Shown here piece by piece: positions 26,598 through 35,057 of a stretch of DNA of 64,000 nucleotides. The stretch lies in contig CAZSFD010000015.1 in NCBI GenBank assembly GCA_964606085.1, forward strand, positions 1 to 64,000, given 5' to 3'. A program made the position numbers and the translations under genes. The DNA comes from CAIQJJ01 sp964606085. Lineage in GTDB: Bacteria; Chloroflexota; Anaerolineae; Anaerolineales; UBA4823. How positions within the stretch are numbered: position 1 is the stretch's first letter; each line of letters begins with the position of its first letter. The notes below the pieces were generated by a model, which saw nothing but the letters and a program-made list of their open reading frames with translations, did not search any database and was not told the origin of the DNA.

Positions 26598-27068
26598 GTT
26601 GTTCGGGTTTTCGGTGCGCAGGCCCTCGGCCGCGGCGGCCTTGAGCAGAATGTTATCCGCGGCGCTAAAGATCAGCGGATGATAACCTTTGGCGCGCAAA
26701 GAATAATGAAACTGCAACGCGGTTGCCAGATGGATCGCATCATAGCCGCGCAGCGGGTGGTTTTGGGTCAGTTCAGTTGCATCAAAGATGAGTGTTTCTG
26801 TCAGCGTGATGGTTTCAAAGCGTGTTTCTACATCTTTCAGAAACTTTTGCAGCAACAGGGTTTGCTGAGACTCGGTTATCTGGCGTTCACGTTTTCGCCG
26901 GGCAAGTGCGGCTGCGGTTTCCACAATGGCTATTTTTCAAAAGACAATCGAATTTGCTTCCTGTCCAGATGGAGTAGTCTGGTTGGCGATTTGCTCAACC
27001 CGCAGACTGCCTTTTTCGTTGAGATAGAGCTTGACCAGTACGCTTGAGTCAAAATAGTAGATGCTCAT
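26583..27068 (-). pseudogene. VapC-like PIN-domain toxin with in-frame TGA
   Basis: Reading from the ATG at 27068 gives 'MSIYYFDSSVLVKLYLNEKG', the PIN N-terminus with its first catalytic aspartate. A TGA at codon 44 (26937-26939) interrupts it. The same frame then continues with 'ETAAALARRKRERQI', 'LRGYDAIHLATALQF' (second acidic pair) and 'PLIFSAADNILLKAAAAEGL' (third). The total would be about 161 residues, normal for VapC RNases. The start overlaps the antitoxin stop as ATGA. Unless the TGA is read through it is inactive; an internal GTG at 26924 could only give a fragment lacking the first aspartate. Confidence 0.75.
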
Positions 27069-27403
27069 TCACGCGAGTCTCTTTCTTCGATGATAGCATC
27101 TGAAAGCGGCGCCACCCCGTTCAGCATTGCGCGCAGCGCAGCGTGTGAGATTTCGGGGGCATTTTGGGTATATTTTTTCCATTCTGACCCTAAAGGCTCG
27201 ATCAGCCCATTTTCCCGTAGGACACGCTGCACTTTCTCGCGCTCGCTTTCTTCTGGGTAAGTGGTTACGGCCTCCAATCCCTGTTGCATGGCCTCGACGA
27301 TCACGGCATTGAGCGATTGGTCACTGGCGCGGGCGCGCTGGCGCAGCTTCTCGTGCAGGGCGGCGGGCAAGCGCAGGGTCAGTTTGACAGTCGGTTGTTG
27401 CAT
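27065..27403 (-). CDS. Ribbon-helix-helix antitoxin
   Basis: A 112-residue protein. 'VKLTLRLPAALHEKLRQRAR' followed by 'ASDQSLNAVIVEAMQQGLEA' is an Arc/HicB-type ribbon-helix-helix DNA-binding domain. The C-terminal half should contact the toxin. It is translationally coupled (ATGA) to the broken PIN toxin downstream, as in VapBC modules. With the toxin apparently lost, the antitoxin may persist as an orphan repressor. Confidence 0.75.
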   Translation of the reverse strand: MQQPTVKLTLRLPAALHEKLRQRARASDQSLNAVIVEAMQQGLEAVTTYPEESEREKVQRVLRENGLIEPLGSEWKKYTQNAPEISHAALRAMLNGVAPLSDAIIEERDSRE

Positions 27404-27495
27404 ATCGGCATCCTGAAAGCGGCTACGGTGGCAATCTAGCCTGCATCAAGCAGCTTCATTCACAGCACCGCATTGTACCAGCTTGGAAAACCTGT

Positions 27496-27504
27496 TGATA
27501 TAAT
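27496..27504 (+). promoter_or_regulatory. Extended -10 promoter
   Basis: TGA-TATAAT is a consensus extended -10 about 50 bp before the GNAT-yggS genes. No good -35 is seen, as is common with extended -10 promoters. Confidence 0.6.
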
Positions 27505-27554
27505 TTGCTCTATTCTGCTGCCGATTTTATACCACACAGGCAAACTGGAGTGTC

Positions 27555-28694
27555 ATGTCCCCGCTGACGATTACCGCCATCAATCCCACACACGCTGCTG
27601 AGGCCAACCGCTTTATCCGTTTCCCCTTTAAGGTCTATGCCGGCTGCCCGCAATGGACGCCGCCGCTCTTCATAGACAGCAAGATGCAGCTCAACCGGCA
27701 AAAACACCCTTTCTACGAACATTCCGAGGCCGCCTTTTTCCTGGCCGAACGCGCCGGCGAAGTGGTCGGGCGCATTGCCGTGCTGGAAAACCGCCCCTAC
27801 AACCAGGCGCATGGCACCCAAAAAGCCAATGTTTACCTGTTTGAATGCCTGGATGACCGCGAAGCCGCCCATGCCCTGTTCGCCCGCGCTGCCGAATGGG
27901 CGCAGCCGCGCGGCCTCGATACCCTGGTTGGCCCCAAGGGCTTCAGCATCCTCGATGGCTATGGCGTGCTGGTCGAAGGCTTCGAGCATCACCAGATGAT
28001 GACGATGACCAATTACAACCACGCCTATTACCCCGCCCTGTTCGAGTCGTTTGGCTTCGAGAAAGAAGTGGATTTTGTCTCCTGCTACATCCGCCGCGCC
28101 GATTTCAACCTGCCCGAACGCGTCCACCGCATTGCCGAGCGCGTCTTGCAGCGCGGCGCCCTGGGGGTCGAACGCTTCACCAGCCGCCAGCACCTGCTCG
28201 CGTGGGCCGACCGCATCGCCGAAGCCTACAACCAGGCCTTTGTCAGCAATTGGGAATACGCCCCCCTGACGGCGCGTGAAAAGCAGTTTGTCATAGATAA
28301 CCTGCTCAAGGTGGCCGATTACCGCCTGGTCAAAATCATCACCCACCAAAATGACGCCGTCGGCTTCCTGTTCGCCTTTCCCGATGTCAGCGCCGCCTTC
28401 CGGCGCGCCAAAGGGCAGCTCTTCCCCTTTGGCATCGTAGATTTGCTGCTCGAAATGAAGCGCACCACCTGGGTCGCCGTCAATGGCATGGGCATCCTGC
28501 CCCAATTTCAGGGTCACGGCGGCAACGCCCTGCTCTACGCCGAAATGGAAAAGACCGCCAAAGAAGCCGGATTCGATTTCGCCCACATCGAATTGACCCA
28601 GGTGGCCGAAACCGCCGAACAAATGCGCAGCGACCTGGTCAACCTGGGCGGCCAGCCCTACAAGAACCATCGCGTCTATCGGAAGGCATTGTGA
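27555..28694 (+). CDS. GNAT-like N-acetyltransferase family protein
   Basis: A 379-residue cytosolic protein resembling a family with a GNAT fold. The N-terminus 'FPFKVYAGCPQWTPPLFIDS' and 'AAFFLAERAGEVVGRIAVLE' fits the first acetyltransferase-like half. The acetyl-CoA region appears in the second half as 'VNGMGILPQFQGHGGNALLY', which resembles motif A (V.P..QG.G....L). The substrate is not known. It ends within the yggS start (GTGA overlap), so the two are translationally coupled and driven by the promoter at 27496-27504. Confidence 0.7.
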   Translation: MSPLTITAINPTHAAEANRFIRFPFKVYAGCPQWTPPLFIDSKMQLNRQKHPFYEHSEAAFFLAERAGEVVGRIAVLENRPYNQAHGTQKANVYLFECLDDREAAHALFARAAEWAQPRGLDTLVGPKGFSILDGYGVLVEGFEHHQMMTMTNYNHAYYPALFESFGFEKEVDFVSCYIRRADFNLPERVHRIAERVLQRGALGVERFTSRQHLLAWADRIAEAYNQAFVSNWEYAPLTAREKQFVIDNLLKVADYRLVKIITHQNDAVGFLFAFPDVSAAFRRAKGQLFPFGIVDLLLEMKRTTWVAVNGMGILPQFQGHGGNALLYAEMEKTAKEAGFDFAHIELTQVAETAEQMRSDLVNLGGQPYKNHRVYRKAL

Positions 28695-29404
28695 ACCCCA
28701 TTGCCCAACGGATTTTAGCGATACGAGAGCGCATAGACCTGGCGGCGCGGTCTGCCGGGCGTGACCCTGCCGAGGTGCGCCTGCTGGTGGTGACCAAAAC
28801 GCACCCGCCCGAAATGGTGCGCGCCGTCATCGCAGCGGGCGCACAGCACCTCGGCGAAAATTACGCCGAAGAAGCGCTTGCCAAACAGCCCGCATTGGCC
28901 GACCTGCCCGGTGTGCAGTGGCACATGATCGGCCACGTGCAAAGCCGCAAAGCCGAGATAGTGGCGCGCCATTTCGATTACCTCCACGCCCTCGATAGCC
29001 TCAAGCTCGCCGCCCGCCTGGATCGCTTCGCCGCAGCCGCCGGGCGGGTGCTGCCGGTGCTGCTCGAATGTAACGTCAGCGGCGAAGCCAGCAAGTTTGG
29101 CTATCCCGCCTGGCAGGAGGCCGCCTGGGAGTCGCTCCTGCCCGAATTCGACCAGATCGCCCGGCTGCCCCATCTTGCGCTGCGCGGCCTGATGACGATG
29201 CCCCCCTTTGTGCCTGACCCCGAACTGGCCCGCCCCTGCTTCCAACGCTTGAATGCCCTGCGCGCCTTCCTGCGCCGCCAGCTACCCCAGGCCCATTGGG
29301 ATGAACTTTCGATGGGCATGAGCGCCGATTTTGAAGTGGCCGTGCAAGAAGGCGCTACCTGGGTGCGCGTGGGGCAGGCCATTATGGGCGCTCGCCCCCG
29401 GTAG
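28691..29404 (+). CDS. yggS: YggS-family pyridoxal phosphate homeostasis protein
   Basis: A 237-residue PLP-binding alanine-racemase-like barrel without known catalysis that buffers free PLP. The PLP lysine is in 'LLVVTKTHPPEMV', and the conserved segments 'LGENYAEEALAKQ', 'WHMIGHVQSRKAE', 'VLLECNVSGEASKFG', 'LRGLMTMPPF' and 'LSMGMSADFEVAVQEGATWV' are all present. It starts with GTG at 28691, overlapping the upstream stop. YggU follows 98 bp later, a common neighbour in many bacteria. It ends with TAG, showing that TAG is an ordinary stop in this genome. Confidence 0.95.
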   Translation: MNPIAQRILAIRERIDLAARSAGRDPAEVRLLVVTKTHPPEMVRAVIAAGAQHLGENYAEEALAKQPALADLPGVQWHMIGHVQSRKAEIVARHFDYLHALDSLKLAARLDRFAAAAGRVLPVLLECNVSGEASKFGYPAWQEAAWESLLPEFDQIARLPHLALRGLMTMPPFVPDPELARPCFQRLNALRAFLRRQLPQAHWDELSMGMSADFEVAVQEGATWVRVGQAIMGARPR

Positions 29405-29502
29405 ATGAAAGCGTTTCCAAATTTGCGCCATAATTCTGCCGCCGATCTTGCAAATTTTGGGTAGAATAGAGATGATGATACCAGCCTGATTCACCCGAGG
29501 TC

Positions 29503-29811
29503 ATGATGATTACAAAGAAAAAATATGAGCTTCACGACGGTAAAAAAGGCGCTGCGTTAGCCATTCGGGTTACGCCCCGCGCCACCAAAAACCAGATCGC
29601 CGAAGTATCCAGCGATGGCACGATTAAAATCCGCCTGGTGGGTGCTTCAGACGATAACGCTGGGCTGGTCGCCTTCCTGGCCGAAGTGCTGGGGATTGAC
29701 GCCTCGCGTTTCGATGTTGTTGCCGGCGGGAATGGCAATGACAAGCTGGTTTCGGTGTTGGATATGGACGCCGACACCGTGCATAAGAAAATCCTTGAGC
29801 GCCTCTCCTAA
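29503..29811 (+). CDS. YggU/DUF167-family protein
   Basis: A 102-residue protein of the small conserved DUF167 family, with 'ALAIRVTPRATKNQIAEV', 'IKIRLVGASDDNAGLVAFLA' and 'VVAGGNGNDKLVSVLDM'. The family's function is unclear. It is often near yggS, as here. Translation begins at one of two adjacent ATG codons (29503 or 29506). The gene ends just at the A-tract of the terminator that serves the opposite strand. Confidence 0.88.
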   Translation: MMITKKKYELHDGKKGAALAIRVTPRATKNQIAEVSSDGTIKIRLVGASDDNAGLVAFLAEVLGIDASRFDVVAGGNGNDKLVSVLDMDADTVHKKILERLS

Positions 29812-29842
29812 AAAAAATCCCGGAAGCGGTGCGCTTCCGGGA
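29811..29842 (-). terminator. Rho-independent terminator
   Basis: A perfect 10-bp stem (TCCCGGAAGC/GCTTCCGGGA) with a 5-base loop is followed, in the leftward direction, by seven T. It ends the NACHT-HEAT transcript. Confidence 0.9.
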
Positions 29843-29851
29843 ATGGGTGGG

Positions 29852-32344
29852 TTAGCCTAAACCAAATTGGGTGGGCGGTGGCAAGGTAACCCCCGATGCA
29901 GCGATATGCCACAGGGTGTTGTACACGGCTTCGTGCAGTTCTCCCTCGCTGCCATAGAACAGGTTATAGAGCAAGACAATAGCATCCTGGTTGCCATGCA
30001 GGCGCAAATAATTGAGCGCTTGCATTTTTTGATTCTCATCGCCTTCTTTGAGCGCTTTCAGCAATAGCTCATAGGCCGGTTTGCCAGGGCTGACGCCCAT
30101 GCCCTGTTGGGCGGCGTAATCAATCAGCCAGGGCATTTCGTGGAGCGGGGGGTTGGGTCGAATGCCCTGTGCGCTGCCTTTCTTATATTCTTCCAGCGAT
30201 TGCGCCGCCGCGCTGCGCACCAGCCATTGCGCATCCTCCACGGCGATATGCTCCAGCATTTGCACTGCCCAGGGTTGGCGCACGCGTGACAGGCCAAACA
30301 CGGCCGCCCGCCGCACCATCAGGTCTTCCATCTGGCTGGCCTCCTGCAAAATTTGCATGCCCTCTTCGGGGTCGTACGCCAGGATTTCAGCGGCGGTGTT
30401 GCGGATGATTTCATTGCCGTGCAGCAGGCCGCTCAAAAGGCCATCGCGAGCCGCTTTTTCGGGGATTCTTGCCAGCGCCAGGCAGGCCGCCTGCCCTAAG
30501 ATCGGGATGCTGTCATCCTGGGTTTGCGCGACCAGATCGTTGACAGCCTTGCCATCGTTGAGCAGGCCGCAGCCCAAAATCGCCAGATAGCGCAACATGC
30601 CGTTGTCCGATTTCAGCCATTGGCGGAAAATCGAAACCAGGCCGCTTTCGCCGCTTTGCGCCAGGGCGATCAGCGCGCGTGTGCCAAAGTGGATGCTGAC
30701 ATCTTCTTTTTGCAGGTGGGTCACAACTGCGCGCAGGGTAACCGTCCGCCAGGGCGTGTTTTTGGGCGCCAGACGCAGCCAGCGCAGGGGCAGCAGCATA
30801 TTGCGTAGCAGGGGGTCGGTTTTGCTGCTCAACAATTCGTTCACCTGGCTGCTCAGGTCGCCAAAGGCCGCCGCATAGGCTAATGTGAGCGTTTTGCCGC
30901 TCCAATCGGGCATGTTGACCAGGTTTTGTGCCCCGCCTTTGGCAAAGGCCCGGCCCGCCAGGTAGCCCATCAACACGGGGTGGGCAAAGCTGATCTGCCC
31001 GTTGGGATGGCTGACCAACACGCCATTGTTGAGCAGTTGCGGCACAAGGCGCGATGCGCTGCTCGCTGCTTTGCTGGTGCTGGCCTTGTCGCTTTTTGCC
31101 GGGGCTTTCTCCGCTGCCGGGCTGACGGTCTCGTATGCGGCCAGCCAATTTTCGGCTTCCTGGCGCGAGCAGATCGGGTTGAGGGTGATCAGCATTTGCT
31201 GGGCCAGTGTTTCGAGGGCTGGTTGGGCGTTGGCGATGTTGACCGTCAGGCGGCGCAGCAGGGTTTCGATGGTTCGGGTGGCTTCAGGCCCCAAAGCATC
31301 TCCCGCGTAGGCGGCCCACACTTTCAGCATAAATTCCAGGGCTGTCAGGTTATTCTCGGCATACAGCAGCCAATGGTTGAGTAAGAGCGTGTGGGGTTCG
31401 GCTGTTTCCTGTTGGTTGGCCGGCACCATGCTGCGCAGCCAGCTTTGCTGCCATTTCGTCACAAATTCGGCTCGCTGGCGCTGTCCCCACGCCGCCAGGC
31501 TGACCGGGATCATGCCCAGTTGGTTCAAGCCGACAAAATCTTCGGGCGAGACGGCGGCCACCCAGCGCGCTTTGGGGCTGGCCTGCTGCAAAGCCCCCAC
31601 CCAGCGGGCCACCTGGCGGCCCTGGGCGGGGGGGAGTTCATCCAGCCCGTCGAGCAGGATGACGATTTCGCCGCTTTCCAGCGATTTTTCGATCAACTGG
31701 GGTAAACGCGCCAGCGTGAGGGTGGAAACCCGGCTGGTGAGGGCATCTACCAAAATGCTGGCAGGGGTTTTGCCTTCGGGAATACTGGCCGGAATGCTGC
31801 TGGCGTGGATCAGCACGGGGATGTGGTTGGTCAGTTTGCCCAGGCTGGCTTCGTTGCGGGCCAGTTGACCGGCCAGGTAAGCCAGCGCCACCGATTTGCC
31901 GCTGCCCGGCTGCCCGATCAAGATCAGGTTGGCGCCGCCTTGCAGGGCTTCGATGAGTGATAAGGTGGGGGCATTGAAGGCGGCGGGCAGTTCGGGCCAT
32001 TCTGGCAAATGGGGCAATGCCTGAAGGTAGGTGCTGACTTCTTCGGTTTCGCTGGCTGGGCCGGGTTCGTAGAGCAGGCGCGGTTCGACCAGCACTTCAT
32101 CGAGGGGGAAGAGCGCCGCCGCCAGGTGCATCCCCTGGATATTGCGAAACGTATCATTGCGCAAACGGCTTTCAGTGCTGGCGGTCAGGCTTTCGCGCAT
32201 CGTCTGTGCCTGGTTTTGGATAGCTTTGCGCCAGTTCGCCGCTTGCGAACGGATCAAGAAGAAAAGCCACCAAAACAAGGTCGCGGCCAAAACCCCCGCC
32301 CAAAAGGACATGAATTGAAATTCAAAGCGCAAAAAAGAAGGCAT
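29852..32344 (-). CDS. Membrane-anchored NACHT-type ATPase with HEAT repeats
   Basis: An 830-residue protein beginning with one membrane helix ('FWAGVLAATLFWWLFFLI'), then a NACHT/STAND-type NTPase with Walker A 'GQPGSGKS' and Walker B 'ILLDGLDELPP', a helical region, and C-terminal HEAT-like repeats from about residue 550 ('GALACLALARIPEKAARDGL'-like units ending near 'SAAAQSLEEYKKG'). Such proteins switch oligomeric state on ligand binding; some bacterial NACHT proteins act in phage defence, others in signalling. The start at 32344 has a GGAGGGG site; the frame upstream is spurious. It is 11 bp after a zinc-ribbon coiled-coil gene, probably the same operon. The effector role is unknown. Confidence 0.8.
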   Translation of the reverse strand: MPSFLRFEFQFMSFWAGVLAATLFWWLFFLIRSQAANWRKAIQNQAQTMRESLTASTESRLRNDTFRNIQGMHLAAALFPLDEVLVEPRLLYEPGPASETEEVSTYLQALPHLPEWPELPAAFNAPTLSLIEALQGGANLILIGQPGSGKSVALAYLAGQLARNEASLGKLTNHIPVLIHASSIPASIPEGKTPASILVDALTSRVSTLTLARLPQLIEKSLESGEIVILLDGLDELPPAQGRQVARWVGALQQASPKARWVAAVSPEDFVGLNQLGMIPVSLAAWGQRQRAEFVTKWQQSWLRSMVPANQQETAEPHTLLLNHWLLYAENNLTALEFMLKVWAAYAGDALGPEATRTIETLLRRLTVNIANAQPALETLAQQMLITLNPICSRQEAENWLAAYETVSPAAEKAPAKSDKASTSKAASSASRLVPQLLNNGVLVSHPNGQISFAHPVLMGYLAGRAFAKGGAQNLVNMPDWSGKTLTLAYAAAFGDLSSQVNELLSSKTDPLLRNMLLPLRWLRLAPKNTPWRTVTLRAVVTHLQKEDVSIHFGTRALIALAQSGESGLVSIFRQWLKSDNGMLRYLAILGCGLLNDGKAVNDLVAQTQDDSIPILGQAACLALARIPEKAARDGLLSGLLHGNEIIRNTAAEILAYDPEEGMQILQEASQMEDLMVRRAAVFGLSRVRQPWAVQMLEHIAVEDAQWLVRSAAAQSLEEYKKGSAQGIRPNPPLHEMPWLIDYAAQQGMGVSPGKPAYELLLKALKEGDENQKMQALNYLRLHGNQDAIVLLYNLFYGSEGELHEAVYNTLWHIAASGVTLPPPTQFGLG

Positions 32345-32355
32345 AAGCCCCTCCG

Positions 32356-33057
32356 TTAACCTGCGTAAAGGATGCGCCCGCAGGTGGGGCAGTGGCTCAA
32401 CTGGCTGGCGGAGGCTGCGGCCTGGGCAACGGCGGTGTTGATGGTGCTGCCGCATGCGCTGCAAGAGCGATTGTTGATCCGTGCCACAGCAACGCCGCGG
32501 CGCTGCTGGCGAAGCTGTTCATAATGAGCCACGACATCCGCCGCCAGCGAGGTGACGACAGCCTGCCTTTCGATGCGCAAGCGTTCGACGTTCTGCTGCA
32601 AAGCAGTTTGTTCACCCTTCAGGCCGGCTTGTTGTTCGCTGACGCGCGCCTGGGTATCCTGGAAGTTAGCCTGGGCCTGGGTCTGTTCTGCTTCGGCTTG
32701 TTCCACGGCCATCATTTGCTCAAGTTGGCGTTCTTCGAGGGTTTCCAGGTAACGTTTGAGCGCCGCGGCTTCGCTTTGCAGGTCTTGGAGTTCTTTAGGG
32801 TTGCGTACTTTTCCGCCATACAGGTTGGCTTCGGTCACTTCGATTTTGATCTGCTGCGCTTTGACCATCTCTTCGGCCTGGCGCAAGGCTTTTTGGGCGT
32901 TGCGCAGGGCCTTTTGTGCCTCATCGGCGTGGGTGGCGGCCTGACGCAGGGTGGCATCGTTTTCCAGGGCCTGGGCAATCGCGTGCAGGCGTTGATGCGC
33001 CTGGTCGGTCTGGCTGTCCACTTGTTGTAATTGGTAGAGAAGGGGTGATTGGCTCAT
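32356..33057 (-). CDS. Coiled-coil protein with C4 zinc ribbon (DUF164-like)
   Basis: A 233-residue protein. A long antiparallel coiled coil (residues about 5-180) surrounds the family hallmark 'LYGGKVRNPKELQDLQSE'. The C-terminus has a zinc ribbon with CxxC pairs in 'SCSACGSTI' and 'HCPTCGRIL'. Homologues are widespread and are thought to bind nucleic acid or act in secretion or adhesion; the role is not settled. It is the first gene of a pair with the NACHT-HEAT ATPase. Confidence 0.88.
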   Translation of the reverse strand: MSQSPLLYQLQQVDSQTDQAHQRLHAIAQALENDATLRQAATHADEAQKALRNAQKALRQAEEMVKAQQIKIEVTEANLYGGKVRNPKELQDLQSEAAALKRYLETLEERQLEQMMAVEQAEAEQTQAQANFQDTQARVSEQQAGLKGEQTALQQNVERLRIERQAVVTSLAADVVAHYEQLRQQRRGVAVARINNRSCSACGSTINTAVAQAAASASQLSHCPTCGRILYAG

Positions 33058-33144
33058 GCTGAGATTATAGAGGCGCTTGCCGGTTATGGCAAGGAAGGTA
33101 GTTTGCCAATGTCAGCGTAAGCCGCTTTGCGATACAATACACCC

Positions 33145-33621
33145 ATGCTTCGTACCCAACAAATTTCGATCATTTTCCTCAGTGTGTTGAGTATTCTGGC
33201 CCTGGTCTTGATCGGTTTCGTGATCCACGAAACGCAGCAGGCCAGCATTGTCATCGAATGGTCTACGGCCAGTGAATTGGATACGGTGGGTTTCAACATT
33301 TACCGCGCCGAAACCAGCCAGGAAGCTGGCGTCAGGATCAACGAGCAATTGATCCCGGCTTCGCTGGATGCCTTTACCGGCAGCGATTATCAGTTTGTAG
33401 ATACCGCTGTTTCTGTGGGGCGAACGTACTACTATTGGCTGGAGGATGTAGATGCCTCTGGCGCAACCGGCCGCAATGGCCCCATCGCAGCGCAGGCCAG
33501 CCCGGGCCTGTGGGTGGAGTGGCTCTTGATTGTTGGCCTGTTGATGATTTTATCGTGGGGATGGTTCAGCCAGTTGCGGCCGCGGCGTGCCGCCCCCCAG
33601 TCGCTTGAATCCAAAACATGA
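33145..33621 (+). CDS. Membrane protein with fibronectin III-like domain
   Basis: A protein of about 158 residues with a membrane helix at each end ('IIFLSVLSILALVLIGFVI' and 'VEWLLIVGLLMILSWGWF') and one extracytoplasmic FN3-like domain between them ('VIEWSTASELDTVGFNIYRA' to 'RTYYYWLEDVDASG'). The ATG at 33145 is preferred; a -10-like TACAAT lies six bases before it. The stop overlaps the kinase start as ATGA, so this is the first gene of a coupled three-gene operon ending in a sigma factor. It may be the surface sensor or anti-sigma-like partner, which is inference. Confidence 0.65.
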   Translation: MLRTQQISIIFLSVLSILALVLIGFVIHETQQASIVIEWSTASELDTVGFNIYRAETSQEAGVRINEQLIPASLDAFTGSDYQFVDTAVSVGRTYYYWLEDVDASGATGRNGPIAAQASPGLWVEWLLIVGLLMILSWGWFSQLRPRRAAPQSLESKT

Positions 33622-34436
33622 CAACACAAACCTATCCGATTGCCATTGCAGGGATCACCCTGGCGTTGGCTTGCCAATCAGCAGACCTGTATCGCCAGGT
33701 TGAACAGCACTATCACGCTTTTTACAGCGCCTCTGCGCCAGACTGCCTGGCCGAGGTTGAATGGCAGCCGGCTGAGCCGGGCCAGGCGGTTTCAGACGAA
33801 TACACGCTGACCTTCGACCACGGCGTGGCGCGTATTGCTGCGGCAAATTACCAGGGCGAAATCAACCTGGCCGATGGCCGGGCATGGCTGCGCTTGCGGG
33901 CCGCCTCGCCGTGGGAGGGGTTGGAGTATTTCGTGCGCGTGGCCTATGCCTGCTTGCTCTTTGAACACGGCGGGTTGTTGCTGCATGGCGCCGGTCTGGT
34001 GCGCGAGGGGCGCGCCTTTCTCTTCTTTGGGCATTCAGGCAGCGGAAAAACCACGGCTGCCCGGCTTTCGCGCCAGACGATTGTACTCAATGACGATCTC
34101 GTCGCTTTGCGCCCGCTGGCTGATGGCTGGCAGGCGTATGCCACCCCGTTTTGGAATCCTACCCAGGTCGCCCCAACCCCGGCTGCGGCGCCGCTGGCCG
34201 GGCTGTATCGCCTGGTGCAAGACCCGCACGTGTGGTTGGAAGACATTTCGCCCGCGCGGGCCGTGGCAGAATTGATTTCCAGCCTGCCAGTGATCTCGGC
34301 AGACGCTGGGCGCAGCGGCCTGACGATGATCCGTTGCGCCCAGTTGGTCAGCCAGGTGGGCGTGAAGCGCCTGCACTTTCGCAAAGATGACACCTTTTGG
34401 GATGTCATCGCGGCCTCGCTCGAACCCGCCCGATGA
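33618..34436 (+). CDS. HPr kinase-like P-loop protein
   Basis: A 272-residue protein resembling HprK-related kinases. The typical block is 'LFEHGGLLLHGAGLVREGRA' followed by Walker A 'FGHSGSGKTTAARLS' and 'VLNDDLVALRP', where the paired aspartates correspond to the Walker B/catalytic site. The N-terminal domain is not conserved. Related orphan kinases occur in peptide-modification clusters and elsewhere, but no precursor peptide or PqqD-like gene is visible here. It overlaps both neighbours by 4 bp (ATGA), implying fixed stoichiometry with the FN3-like protein and the sigma factor. Confidence 0.75.
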   Translation: MTTQTYPIAIAGITLALACQSADLYRQVEQHYHAFYSASAPDCLAEVEWQPAEPGQAVSDEYTLTFDHGVARIAAANYQGEINLADGRAWLRLRAASPWEGLEYFVRVAYACLLFEHGGLLLHGAGLVREGRAFLFFGHSGSGKTTAARLSRQTIVLNDDLVALRPLADGWQAYATPFWNPTQVAPTPAAAPLAGLYRLVQDPHVWLEDISPARAVAELISSLPVISADAGRSGLTMIRCAQLVSQVGVKRLHFRKDDTFWDVIAASLEPAR

Positions 34437-35008
34437 GTGACCAGACCTGGGCAACCCTGCCCGATGAAGATTTACTGCGCCAGGTGGCCGAGGGCAACCA
34501 GACCGCCTTTGGCCTTTTGTATGACCGCTATCACAGCAAGCTCTACAATTACCTCTTGCGGCTCATCTTTGAAGAGGCAGCCGCACAAGACATTCTGCAG
34601 GAGACTTTTCTGGCGGTCTGGCAGCGTGCCAATTCGTTCCAGAACAAAAGCCGCGTGTCAACCTGGCTTTTTGGCATCGCCCATCATCGCGCCGTAGATT
34701 GGCTGCGCAGCCAGAAACGTTTGCAGCGCAAGTTCTTCGACCTGGATGACCTGGATTTTTTGCAGCACTACGAGCCCAGCGCCGAAACCTGGAGCAGCCT
34801 CAACCTCGACAACGAACAAATCTGGCAGGCGATGACCCATCTCACCCCCGATCACCGCGCCGTGCTGGAATTGGCCTTTGTCTATGAGATGCGCCAGGAA
34901 GAGATTGCCCAGGTGATGGGCTGCCCGGTTGGCACCGTGAAAAGCCGGGTGCACCATGCCTTGAAAGCGCTGAGTGGCTATCTGATGCGCCAGACCGACG
35001 AAAAATAA
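34433..35008 (+). CDS. ECF-family RNA polymerase sigma factor
   Basis: A 191-residue group 4 sigma factor. Region 2 is 'AFGLLYDRYHSKLYNYLLRL' with 'DILQETFLAVWQRA' and 'STWLFGIAHHRAVDWLRSQ'. Region 4 is 'LTPDHRAVLELAFVYEMRQE' with 'GCPVGTVKSRVHHALKAL'. The start at 34433 overlaps the kinase stop. No classic anti-sigma factor follows; the gene ends in a strong terminator. The upstream kinase or membrane protein may control it, which is inference. Target promoters are not evident. Confidence 0.93.
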   Translation: MSDQTWATLPDEDLLRQVAEGNQTAFGLLYDRYHSKLYNYLLRLIFEEAAAQDILQETFLAVWQRANSFQNKSRVSTWLFGIAHHRAVDWLRSQKRLQRKFFDLDDLDFLQHYEPSAETWSSLNLDNEQIWQAMTHLTPDHRAVLELAFVYEMRQEEIAQVMGCPVGTVKSRVHHALKALSGYLMRQTDEK

Positions 35009-35041
35009 AAAAGGACTGTCCGTTCGGGCAGTCCTTTTTTT
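35005..35041. terminator. Bidirectional rho-independent terminator
   Basis: A-tract, stem AAGGACTG/CAGTCCTT with an inner CC-GTTC-GG extension, then a run of T. It lies between the sigma factor and the convergent rpoC and can end both. Confidence 0.93.
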
Positions 35042-35057
35042 GTAAACTTGCGCCAAC

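Noticed and set aside
29855..32344. Calling the NACHT-HEAT protein an anti-phage system
   Set aside because: Domain similarity only; no effector domain, no defence neighbours, so defence is kept as one possibility.
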